Shown here piece by piece: positions 1 to 7,333 of a stretch of 8,765 nucleotides of DNA. The translations under genes and the position numbers were made by a program. Source of the stretch: Flavobacteriaceae bacterium. Its GTDB lineage: Bacteria; Bacteroidota; Bacteroidia; Flavobacteriales; Flavobacteriaceae. The notes under the pieces were generated by a model. It was not told the DNA's origin. It saw nothing but the letters and a program-made list of their open reading frames with translations, and did not search any database. The DNA lies in the NCBI GenBank assembly GCA_018623955.1, contig JAAZUX010000022.1:1-8765 (forward strand), given 5' to 3'. How positions within the stretch are numbered: position 1 is the stretch's first letter; each line of letters opens with the position of its first letter.

Positions 1-531
1 CACAATGAACATAATCTAAAAGAAACCTTTGTCAAGATATATGAAGGGAATTTTGAAAGATTGATTCGTTATGCTTTCTCCATTACTAAAGAAAAGGGGC
101 TGGCTGAAGATGTAGTATCTCAGGTTTTTGCCAACTTGTGGGACAAAAGAGATCGTTTACATAAAATAAAAGAAGTTCGATTTTACCTCAATACATCGGT
201 AAGAAATCAGGCCATCAAAATGATGACAAAGAACGCTAAATTAAACTTATCAAAAATAAGCGATGAATTTACTGATCAGGTTGCTATTGTAGACAGTATA
301 GATCCCGAAAGTTTATTGATTGGCAAGGAATTAGCCAAAATAATTTCTAAAGTAGTTGATGAATTACCTACTCAAGCCGTTAAAGTTTATAATTTATCTA
401 AAAATGGTAAATCCAATGGACAGATTGCACAGGAATTTGGAATATCAAAGAGAACGGTAGAAAACCATCTTTACAAAGTATTAAAAACACTTAAGGAGGC
501 ATTGGAAAAATATTTCGAAGCAGAGAGTTGA
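1..531 (+). CDS. ECF-type RNA polymerase sigma factor, 5' end cut by window edge
   Basis: This is an extracytoplasmic-function sigma factor of the Bacteroidota type, which directs RNA polymerase to the promoters of its cognate uptake genes. The frame is open from base 1 and gives 176 residues to the TGA stop; the true start lies just outside the window. The first in-window start-like codon, TTG at 61, is not the start, because the residues before it (ETFVKIYEGNFER) belong to region 2. Region 2 covers about residues 10-75, with the AEDVVSQVFANLWDKR core and a YLNTSVRNQAI helix. Region 4 covers about 118-168, opening with DELP and followed by a helix-turn-helix (GQIAQEFGISKRTVENH). There is no extra C-terminal domain. 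The fecR-like gene follows after a 279-base gap, so this is the usual sigma/anti-sigma pair. Family assignment is firm; the target promoters are inferred from context. Confidence 0.95.
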   Translation, partial: HNEHNLKETFVKIYEGNFERLIRYAFSITKEKGLAEDVVSQVFANLWDKRDRLHKIKEVRFYLNTSVRNQAIKMMTKNAKLNLSKISDEFTDQVAIVDSIDPESLLIGKELAKIISKVVDELPTQAVKVYNLSKNGKSNGQIAQEFGISKRTVENHLYKVLKTLKEALEKYFEAES

Positions 532-810
532 ATTTACATTTACTTTATCCTCAATCCATTACAATTTTCAAAAAGTATTTTTTATCCAGTTGCTTTCTGT
601 CGAAAACCACATCAAGCTTGTTCTTATCGTTTATATCAAACCATCAATGAATTTAAACAACATAAAATTTAAATATTTCTTAATAAAATAAAGTTTTTTG
701 AGGAATTTATTTATCAAAAAAGCCTTATTAATGATATTTTAATAAAAATTTAATACTGACTGAGTAAATGTGTACTCTGAAGACTCTATACTTATAACTG
801 CCAATATTAA
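532..810. other. AT-rich intergenic region between sigma and anti-sigma genes
   Basis: These 279 bases carry no convincing reading frame, RNA gene or intrinsic terminator. The last 120 bases are very AT-rich. They contain two short inverted repeats, one AT-only at 725-745 and one of five bases per arm (GAGTA/TACTC) at 762-766 and 773-777. No good match to the Bacteroidota housekeeping promoter (TTTG, about 20 bases, TAnnTTTG) was found on the + strand. The region could hold a promoter for the fecR-like gene that this consensus does not describe, for example one read by the ECF factor itself; this is inference. Confidence 0.4.
725..745. repeat. AT-only inverted repeat upstream of fecR-like gene
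   Basis: TTATTAA at 725-731 and TTAATAA at 739-745 are exact reverse complements around a 7-base spacer. Because the arms contain only A and T in a very AT-rich region, a chance origin is quite possible. Its position 66 bases before the fecR-like start would suit an operator, but nothing else supports that. Confidence 0.25.
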
Positions 811-1971
811 ATGGAAAAACTTTTATACAAATACCTGAACAACAAGCTGACTAAAGAAGAAGACAAGGAGCTTCAAGCATGGCTAAAAAAGGATAAAGAA
901 AATCTTAGGGTTTTTGAAAATATAGTAGGGGAGTGGAATTTGTCAAAAAATTATATTGACAATTCCAAAGAAAAAATCCTTGCACAAATTCTTGACCAGA
1001 ACAATTCAATTGTTAGAGAACCCAGTGTTCAAAGGGTATATTTTAAGGGGGCTATAAAAAAAATAGCCATAGCAGCAGCAGCTGTCGTCGCCTTATTTAT
1101 CTTGAATGTATATGATTTTGGTTTCAACAGTAATGAAAGTTCAGTTGCTGAATCTTTTCAAACTATTGAATCTGGTAAGTCTAAAGCAATACTTACACTA
1201 GATGATGGTAAGGAAATCGATTTGCTGGATGAAAAAAATCTCAATTTGGAATCAGAAGAAACCAAAATTATTGGCGGGGGAAATTCCATCACTTATTTGC
1301 AGAAGACATCAGATGCTAAAAAACCGAAATACAATACCTTAAAAACGCCTCGTGGAGCTGAATTTTTTCTTACCCTCTCGGACAGTACCAAAGTTTGGTT
1401 AAATGCCGATTCCCAGCTTAAATATCCTGTAGTTTTTCTCGGGGACAAAAGAATAGTTGAATTGACCGGTGAGGCTTTTTTTGAAGTAACGCCCAATCGA
1501 GACAAACCATTTCAGGTGATTTCAGGTGATCAAACCATCGAGGTATTGGGAACCTCGTTCAATGTGACTTCCTATGAAGATGATGCTGAGGTTGTAACAA
1601 CCTTGATTGAAGGTAAGGTCAATGTAAATCAAAGGTTTGGAGATAAAAAAAGTATTTTATTATCACCCAATGAGCAGAGTAAACTTAACAAGGAAACCGG
1701 TGAAATAAAGAACATAAAAGTCGATCCAAATCAGTTTATAGCTTGGAAGTCAGGGAAGTTTTATTTCCGACAACAGAAATTAAAAGATATTACTAAAGTT
1801 TTATCCAGGTGGTATGATATCGAAATCTTTTTTGTGAATTCAGATACAGAAAATAAAAGATTTACGGGGAGATTTAAAAGATATGAAGACTTTGATCATA
1901 TTCGATCAATAATTGAATCGACAGAAGAAGTAAAATTTATTAAAAAAGGAAAAACAATTATTATTAAATAA
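811..1971 (+). CDS. FecR-like anti-sigma factor with DUF4974-type C-terminus
   Basis: This is an inner-membrane anti-sigma factor of the FecR family, 386 residues, a normal length for Bacteroidota. The cytoplasmic N-terminus (about 1-75) has the usual small helical anti-sigma segment (LTKEEDKELQAWL). A single membrane span lies at about 81-101 (KKIAIAAAAVVALFILNV). The periplasmic FecR domain covers about 174-272, with the conserved LKTPRGAEF, LSDSTKVWLNADS, ELTGEAFFEV and VLGTSFNV strings. A DUF4974-like domain covers about 317-385 (FYFRQQKLKDITKVLSRWYDIEI). By family knowledge, the N-terminus holds the ECF sigma factor until the periplasmic part is contacted by the STN domain of the partner receptor, here the SusC encoded next. 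The ATG at 811 is the natural start; no Shine-Dalgarno sequence is seen, as is usual in this phylum. The specific partner pairing is inferred from gene order. Confidence 0.95.
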   Translation: MEKLLYKYLNNKLTKEEDKELQAWLKKDKENLRVFENIVGEWNLSKNYIDNSKEKILAQILDQNNSIVREPSVQRVYFKGAIKKIAIAAAAVVALFILNVYDFGFNSNESSVAESFQTIESGKSKAILTLDDGKEIDLLDEKNLNLESEETKIIGGGNSITYLQKTSDAKKPKYNTLKTPRGAEFFLTLSDSTKVWLNADSQLKYPVVFLGDKRIVELTGEAFFEVTPNRDKPFQVISGDQTIEVLGTSFNVTSYEDDAEVVTTLIEGKVNVNQRFGDKKSILLSPNEQSKLNKETGEIKNIKVDPNQFIAWKSGKFYFRQQKLKDITKVLSRWYDIEIFFVNSDTENKRFTGRFKRYEDFDHIRSIIESTEEVKFIKKGKTIIIK

Positions 1972-1998
1972 AAAAAAGGGAATGTTGCACCATTCCCT
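1969..1998 (-). terminator. Perfect hairpin with minus-strand T-tract between fecR-like and susC genes
   Basis: AGGGAATG at 1977-1984 and CATTCCCT at 1991-1998 are exact reverse complements with a 6-base loop (TTGCAC). On the minus strand the stem runs straight into eight T residues (complement of the A-run 1970-1977), the shape of an intrinsic terminator. On the + strand the stem is followed by CTCAAATCTAG, with no T-tract, so it should not stop the fecR-to-susC transcript, though it could act as an mRNA-stabilising or processing hairpin. The nearest minus-strand gene is not visible, so the shape suggests an antisense transcript ending here. Confidence 0.6.
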
Positions 1999-2010
1999 CT
2001 CAAATCTAGT

Positions 2011-2032
2011 ACAATGTCTACAAAAACAATGT
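2011..2032. repeat. Short direct repeat in the susC leader
   Basis: ACAATGT occurs at 2011-2017 and again at 2026-2032, a 15-base period, between the junction hairpin and the chosen susC start. It could be a regulator or promoter element, but seven-base repeats in AT-rich DNA also arise by chance. Confidence 0.25.
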
Positions 2033-2053
2033 TTAACTAAACCAATCAAATTT

Positions 2054-5000
2054 ATGAAAAAGTATGATGCTCCGGATGATTTCGGGACTAAAAATTTAAT
2101 CCGGATTATGCGATTATCATTTGTCTTCTATTTTATTTCAATAACTCACGCCATCAGCGGCTATTCTCAGTCGGAATTATCAATTCGATTGAACAATGTT
2201 GAGGTCGAACAGGTGATTGATGAAATAATGAGTCAAAGTGAATATGATTTCTTTTACAGCGCTGAATTATTTAAAGATGTACCCAAGGTAACAATCAATT
2301 TTGAAAAAGTGTCTTTAGATACATTATTGAAAAATATTTTACCAAATAATTTCATTTTTGAGATTCGCGAAAAAGAAGTCATAATCAAGAAAAAACCAAA
2401 AACCCTTTCAGCTGTTCCAGAAGATGAAATAGAAACGCAACAAAACAGAACGATCACTGGAACGATTACTGATTCCGATGGAAATCCTCTACCAGGGGCG
2501 TCTATTTTTGAAGATGGTACATCAAATGGAACAGTATCTGATTTTGACGGAAAATATACCATTGAATTAGAAAATGATGATGCAGTATTAAAAGTATCCT
2601 TCATCGGATTTGTTACTTCGGAGTTAAGTGTAGGATCCTCAGATAATATGGATTTTTCACTTATTGTGGAAGATTCTTTTTTGGATGAAATAGTAATTAC
2701 GGCTTTGGGTATTTCACGTGAAAAAAAATCGTTGGGATATGCTGTTACTGAAGTGTCAGGGGACAATGTAAATACAATTAAAGATAATAATCTTGCCAGT
2801 TCATTATCTGGTAAGGTAGCTGGACTTCAAGTCAATAATTCAGGATCATTGGGTTCTGGCTCGGTCATTACCATTAGGGGAAATAACTCAATTACTGGAA
2901 ATACACAGGCGCTAATAGTGGTTGATGGTATGCCAATAAACTCCTCTATACCTATTACATCCGATGGTGGTCAACAAAATTCAGGAAGTAATAATGGCGG
3001 AGGTGGTCCTAGTTTTGAGCCTAGTATATCAGGTGGAGGTATTTCGGATATTAATCCTGATGACGTAGAATCGATATCAGTTTTGAAAGGACCTAGTGCA
3101 GCAGCACTTTATGGTTCAAGGGCAGGTAATGGTGTAATTCTTATTACAACAAAAAAAGGTTCTCGTTCAGACAGATTAGGTGTTACGATTAAGTCAAATG
3201 TATATTTTGATAATCCTATGTTTTTACCTGATTATCAAAATCAATATGGACAAGGTTCTTTTGGATCCGCATATTCAGACCGTGAAAATGATTGGGGGCA
3301 ATTCTCTTGGGGAGCCACTTTAGATGGATCTCAACAGCCATATTATGATGGAACAAACAAGGCATACAGTGCACAACCTAATAACGTTGAAAACTTTTTT
3401 AGATCAGCCTTGCGCTCAATAACCTCTCTTTCAATTGACAAAGGATCAGATGCTGGTTCTGTTCGGTTTTCATATACAAATAACTCTTCCGAGGCAATAA
3501 TAGAAAATTCGGATCTAAACAGCCATAACTTTAATTTAAGAGGAGTAGCTAACTTATCTGATAAACTAACCCTAGATGCTAAAGCAACTTATTTTACTCA
3601 GGTTGTAAAAAATAGAGCCTCAACAACAGGAGCTCAAGGTCTATTAACACATGTATTTAACATGCCCAGAAACGTGGATGTTGACGATTTGCGAACCTAT
3701 CAAGCAGATAATCCCGCAACTCCAGCCGATTTCGCTGTTATTCGTTATGCTGACGAATTTATCGGTAATCCTTATTGGATGGCCTATCATGATGAGACCA
3801 GTGTACGCAGAAATAGATTTCTTGGCTTCACAAAAATAAACTATGAATTTACAGACTGGCTTAGTGCTTTTGTTCGTGTTGGGGCAGATGTAACTAATGT
3901 TAGAGATAATAAAATTTACAAACCTGGTCATCACAATAGACCATTGGGGGAGTTGTCAATTAGTGAAAGTTCATTTGGGGAATTAAACTCTGAATTTTTA
4001 GTGACTGCAAAACAAGACGTTACAGAAAAGTTGAATTTTGTTTTTAATATTGGAGGTAACTTATCCAAAAGGACTTCGGAAGGAATGTTGGTTAGAGGGA
4101 CAGACTTCAAAGTTCCGACTAAATTTTTTCTAAACAATATAAGAAGCATTGGTGCGACAGAAGAGTCACCACTGGCTATTAAGAAAGTAAGTTCTTTGTA
4201 TGGGTCAATTAACTTAGCTTACGATAACTTTCTTTATTTAGATGTTGCCACGCGTAACGATTGGTCGTCAACCTTAAGCAAAGATAATAGATCATACATG
4301 TATAATTCTGCAAGTGTAGCTGCAGTAATTAATCAATTTATTGATCCCAGCCAAGAATTCTTCAATTTTATTAAAGTTCGTGCAAGTATAGCTCAGGTAG
4401 GTAATGATACTGACCCTTATCAAATAAATCAGACTTTCAGTGTCCCGGGAAACGGATATCTTGGACTCACAACACTTGGATTTCCGAATGTTAAATTAAA
4501 TGATAATTTAAAAGCGGAAACAGTAACATCCTCTGAATTTGGTATAGAGTTAAGCATGCTTGACAACAAACTAACCTTAGATGTTTCTGTTTATGATATG
4601 TCTACTGAAGACTTGATTTTTGATATTCCAGTACCTGCTGCAACTGGATTCCTTTTTTCAAGAGAAAATATAGGTAAAGTTTCCAACAAAGGGGTAGAAA
4701 TTGCTTTAGGCGCCTCATTAGTCAAAATGAATGATTTTTCTTGGGACACTTCGCTTTTTTATTCAAAAAACGAAAATACAGTTGATGAGTTAACGGATGG
4801 ACTCGACAGTTTTGTATACAACTCATCATCTGATAATAATATTTTCGTCAAAGCCACAAAAGGCGGGAGTATAGGTGATATATATGGTAAAATAATAACT
4901 GGAGAAGTGGATGCTACTGGTGCTCCGCTGGGATCAGATGCACCAACAGAGCTATTAGGAAACGCGCAACCCGATTGGTTAGGTGGATGGTCAAATACCA

Positions 5001-5482
5001 TAAGGTACAAAGACTTTTCCATGAGTTTCTTAATCGATGCAAGAATGGGTGGACAAGTTTATTCGCAAACATCAGCCGATTTGGACAGAAGTGGTGTATC
5101 TGAAAGAAGTTTGCAATACCGTGATACTGGTGTGACTTTGACTGGTATTAACACGGGAACAGGTGCTGCCAATACTGAGAGTATTACTGGTCAAGAATAT
5201 TGGACAGCTATGAGTAATATATCTGGTAACTACATTTATGATCAAGATAATATACGTTTAAGAGAACTTTCTATTGGTTATAATGTTCCTAATGTGTCTT
5301 CGATTGGACTTGAAAGCGCATCAATTCAATTGGTAGGTAGAAACTTATTTTTCCTCTCTAAAAGTGCCGAAGACATTGATCCTGAAGCCATGTTAGGTAC
5401 CTCGATTGGAGTTCAGGGTATGTCACACTATTCTATGCCTACTTTAAGAAGTCTTGGACTTAATTTGACTTTAAATTTTTAA
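2054..5482 (+). CDS. SusC/RagA-family TonB-dependent outer-membrane receptor with STN signalling domain
   Basis: This is the outer-membrane channel that imports a ligand captured by SusD, powered by TonB-ExbBD, and that also signals. From the ATG at 2054 it has 1142 residues. A signal peptide with a long hydrophilic lead ends at about 39 (FYFISITHAISGYSQ). An STN (secretin/TonB short N-terminal) domain follows at about 40-112, then a carboxypeptidase-like beta-sandwich at about 133-208 (TITGTITDSDGNPLPGASI). The TonB-box-like DEIVITALGI is at 211-220. The plug runs to about 369 and carries the family signature GPSAAALYGSRAGNGVILIT, with a Gly/Ser/Asn-rich loop at about 304-329. The rest is the beta-barrel, ending in the aromatic residue F. 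An in-frame ATG at 1982 is rejected because it lies inside a hairpin and adds 24 residues before the signal peptide; ATG 2108 is a possible shorter start. The STN domain fits control through the upstream FecR/ECF pair. Substrate unknown. Confidence 0.95.
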   Translation: MKKYDAPDDFGTKNLIRIMRLSFVFYFISITHAISGYSQSELSIRLNNVEVEQVIDEIMSQSEYDFFYSAELFKDVPKVTINFEKVSLDTLLKNILPNNFIFEIREKEVIIKKKPKTLSAVPEDEIETQQNRTITGTITDSDGNPLPGASIFEDGTSNGTVSDFDGKYTIELENDDAVLKVSFIGFVTSELSVGSSDNMDFSLIVEDSFLDEIVITALGISREKKSLGYAVTEVSGDNVNTIKDNNLASSLSGKVAGLQVNNSGSLGSGSVITIRGNNSITGNTQALIVVDGMPINSSIPITSDGGQQNSGSNNGGGGPSFEPSISGGGISDINPDDVESISVLKGPSAAALYGSRAGNGVILITTKKGSRSDRLGVTIKSNVYFDNPMFLPDYQNQYGQGSFGSAYSDRENDWGQFSWGATLDGSQQPYYDGTNKAYSAQPNNVENFFRSALRSITSLSIDKGSDAGSVRFSYTNNSSEAIIENSDLNSHNFNLRGVANLSDKLTLDAKATYFTQVVKNRASTTGAQGLLTHVFNMPRNVDVDDLRTYQADNPATPADFAVIRYADEFIGNPYWMAYHDETSVRRNRFLGFTKINYEFTDWLSAFVRVGADVTNVRDNKIYKPGHHNRPLGELSISESSFGELNSEFLVTAKQDVTEKLNFVFNIGGNLSKRTSEGMLVRGTDFKVPTKFFLNNIRSIGATEESPLAIKKVSSLYGSINLAYDNFLYLDVATRNDWSSTLSKDNRSYMYNSASVAAVINQFIDPSQEFFNFIKVRASIAQVGNDTDPYQINQTFSVPGNGYLGLTTLGFPNVKLNDNLKAETVTSSEFGIELSMLDNKLTLDVSVYDMSTEDLIFDIPVPAATGFLFSRENIGKVSNKGVEIALGASLVKMNDFSWDTSLFYSKNENTVDELTDGLDSFVYNSSSDNNIFVKATKGGSIGDIYGKIITGEVDATGAPLGSDAPTELLGNAQPDWLGGWSNTIRYKDFSMSFLIDARMGGQVYSQTSADLDRSGVSERSLQYRDTGVTLTGINTGTGAANTESITGQEYWTAMSNISGNYIYDQDNIRLRELSIGYNVPNVSSIGLESASIQLVGRNLFFLSKSAEDIDPEAMLGTSIGVQGMSHYSMPTLRSLGLNLTLNF

Positions 5483-5500
5483 TATAACAATCAATAAAAA

Positions 5501-7198
5501 ATGAAAAATATAATATTAATATTAACCTGTCTTTTATTGGTATTTTCAATATCATGTACAGACGATTATGATGAAATTAATCAGCAACCGGATGCACTTT
5601 CTGTTTCTGATGTAAGTGCTAAATTTTTTGTCACTACTCTTCAACAGAAACTTTACAGAGATAATGTGTTTGAATTGTGGTATGGAAGAATTCTTCATTC
5701 AGATATGTTTGCTGGGCACTTTTCTGGTGGACACAGCGCATATGCCTGGGCTGGAGATTTTGCATGGAATTACTGGAATGCTCTGACAGACGGTGGTTCT
5801 TGGGGTCCTTATGCAGCATACAATAGTACGCTAACCTCTTATATGAATTTAGTAGGTGAAGGTGGAACACTGGAAAATGAACAGTATTATGCTCTTGGAC
5901 TCGTCATGAAAAGTCTATATTACCACGCATTTACTGATCAATTTGGTGCAATCCCATTTTCTCAAGCGTCTAATCCAGATATTAAACTACCTGTCTATGA
6001 CGACCAAATTGATATTTATAAAGGGATCATAGCAGATTTAGATGAAGCGATTTCAATTATAGGAAGTAATACATCTACTGGCGAAGGGGTTGATTTACTT
6101 GGTGAGAACGATGTTATTTTTAATGGGAATATGCAAAACTGGAAAAAGCTTGCCAACAGTTTAAAGCTTCGGATTGCACTCCGTGCCCACGGTTCACCAG
6201 GGGAAGACTTTTCTGCAACTGTAGCCTCTGAGGCAATTACTTCGGGTGTTCTGGCTGATACTGATGCACTTTTAGAGGGATATGCTGAAGAGACCGATAT
6301 ATGGGGTGGATCAACCTCTTATGGAGATGTATGGCACACTTGGCCAACTGCCCGTTGGAAAATGGCTGAACCATTGGTAAATATTTTAAAAGCAGACAAC
6401 GATCCAAGATTAGCAATAATGTCAAAACCAATTCAAGGAGGCTCTGTCACAATAAACATTACTCCTAGAGATGGAGAGACACCTGCACTTGTTGAAAAAC
6501 ATTTGACTTTTCTTAAAAGTACATTGGATGATGCTGGGCTTATTTTGGATACAGATTATACATGGACTGAGACAGCTGATGAATTGACCATCAACATAAC
6601 TGAAGGTACGCGTTATGTAGGATTACCCTCAAGAATGAATGGAAAACTTAAGCGATATTTTAACACTGACCTGTTTTCTGACCCTGCTGAAAATTTAACA
6701 CAAAAGGTAAATCAAGGTAAACCTGTTTTACCTTCTGTAATTATGTTAGCTGGTGATACACATTTTATGATAGCTGAGGCAATACTTAAAGGTCTTGTTT
6801 CAGGTGACGCAGCATCATATTATAAATCAGGTTTAAGGAAAGCCATGGAACATTGGGAAACTATCAGTGGTATTTCTTTAGACGAAAGTAATATGGGAGC
6901 ATTGACGGGAACATTGGATGAAAAGTTAGAAAAAGTAGCTACTCAAAGATGGATAGCAAATTATACAAATAGTCTTGAAGCTTGGGCGATTGTTCGCGAT
7001 ACAGGATATCCAAGTTCTGCCGTTAGTACGTCATCGGATGATGATATTATCAGTCTAGCAGGTCCTCTTAATGGAGCCTATCCTTATAGGTTACGTTATG
7101 GTTCAGGAGTATATAGCTCAAATCAAGCTAATGTTGAAGCAGCTGTGTCCAAACAAGGTCCAGATGTAATGGCAACTAAATTGTGGTTTGCTAAATAA
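5501..7198 (+). CDS. SusD/RagB-family surface lipoprotein (SusD-like_2 type)
   Basis: This is the ligand-binding lipoprotein that sits as a lid over the SusC channel; 565 residues. The signal peptide ends at lipobox Cys19 (VFSISC), and the following TDDYDE is the acidic stretch that in Bacteroidota directs lipoproteins to the cell surface. Family motifs seen in order are YHAFTDQFGAIPFSQA at 141-156, NWKKLANSLKLRIALRA at 213-229, DPRLAIMSKP at 301-310, FMIAEA at 422-427, QRWIANYTNSLEAWAIVRD at 482-500, and a C-terminus ending in KLWFAK. A segment at about 315-370, between DPRL and the YVGLP motif, appears longer than usual. The start is 18 bases after the susC stop, so the two genes are surely co-transcribed, and an intrinsic terminator follows. 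Aromatic residues are plentiful at 60-105, as expected for a carbohydrate-binding face, but the ligand cannot be named. Confidence 0.93.
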   Translation: MKNIILILTCLLLVFSISCTDDYDEINQQPDALSVSDVSAKFFVTTLQQKLYRDNVFELWYGRILHSDMFAGHFSGGHSAYAWAGDFAWNYWNALTDGGSWGPYAAYNSTLTSYMNLVGEGGTLENEQYYALGLVMKSLYYHAFTDQFGAIPFSQASNPDIKLPVYDDQIDIYKGIIADLDEAISIIGSNTSTGEGVDLLGENDVIFNGNMQNWKKLANSLKLRIALRAHGSPGEDFSATVASEAITSGVLADTDALLEGYAEETDIWGGSTSYGDVWHTWPTARWKMAEPLVNILKADNDPRLAIMSKPIQGGSVTINITPRDGETPALVEKHLTFLKSTLDDAGLILDTDYTWTETADELTINITEGTRYVGLPSRMNGKLKRYFNTDLFSDPAENLTQKVNQGKPVLPSVIMLAGDTHFMIAEAILKGLVSGDAASYYKSGLRKAMEHWETISGISLDESNMGALTGTLDEKLEKVATQRWIANYTNSLEAWAIVRDTGYPSSAVSTSSDDDIISLAGPLNGAYPYRLRYGSGVYSSNQANVEAAVSKQGPDVMATKLWFAK

Positions 7199-7226
7199 TA
7201 AATAGTAATTGTTTTTTTTAAAGTAG

Positions 7227-7256
7227 AAAAGCCTGTAAGTAGTTACAGGCTTTTTT
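7227..7256 (+). terminator. Intrinsic terminator after susD
   Basis: GCCTGTAA at 7231-7238 pairs perfectly with TTACAGGC at 7243-7250 around a 4-base loop (GTAG), and flanking A and T residues can extend the stem by four pairs. A run of six T residues at 7251-7256 follows directly. It lies 28 bases after the susD stop, ends the susCD unit, and separates it from the next gene. The A-run on the left could also let it work weakly on the minus strand. Confidence 0.92.
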
Positions 7257-7333
7257 GATGTCTCACAATCTATAAAAGCAAATAATTACAATAATTTTTT
7301 TTGACTAAATTTATATTGGTAAAAAATTTTTAA

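Noticed and set aside
61..531. TTG at 61 as the start of the sigma factor
   Set aside because: The frame is open to base 1 and the 20 codons before it encode conserved region 2 residues, so the gene begins outside the window.
762..777. GAGTA/TACTC inverted repeat as an operator
   Set aside because: The arms are only five bases long and have no second copy elsewhere in the window, so it is noted but not called as a site.
2001..2030. Minus-strand promoter with -7 box TAGATTTG at 2008-2001
   Set aside because: Transcription would begin within or at the hairpin itself, leaving no sensible product; the -33 match is also imperfect.
1982..2053. ATG at 1982 as the susC start, adding 24 residues
   Set aside because: This ATG lies in the left arm of the junction hairpin, and the extra residues would precede an already long hydrophilic lead before the signal peptide. 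ATG 2054 gives a more usual receptor N-terminus.
2254..2766. 170-residue minus-strand open frame inside susC
   Set aside because: It is Ser-rich, matches no family I know, and lies opposite conserved SusC domains; it is a shadow frame.
7300..7333. Promoter for the cytochrome-like gene (TTTG at 7300 or TATATTGG at 7312)
   Set aside because: TATATTGG differs from TAnnTTTG by one base and has no -33 partner at the right distance; in such AT-rich sequence the match is not convincing.
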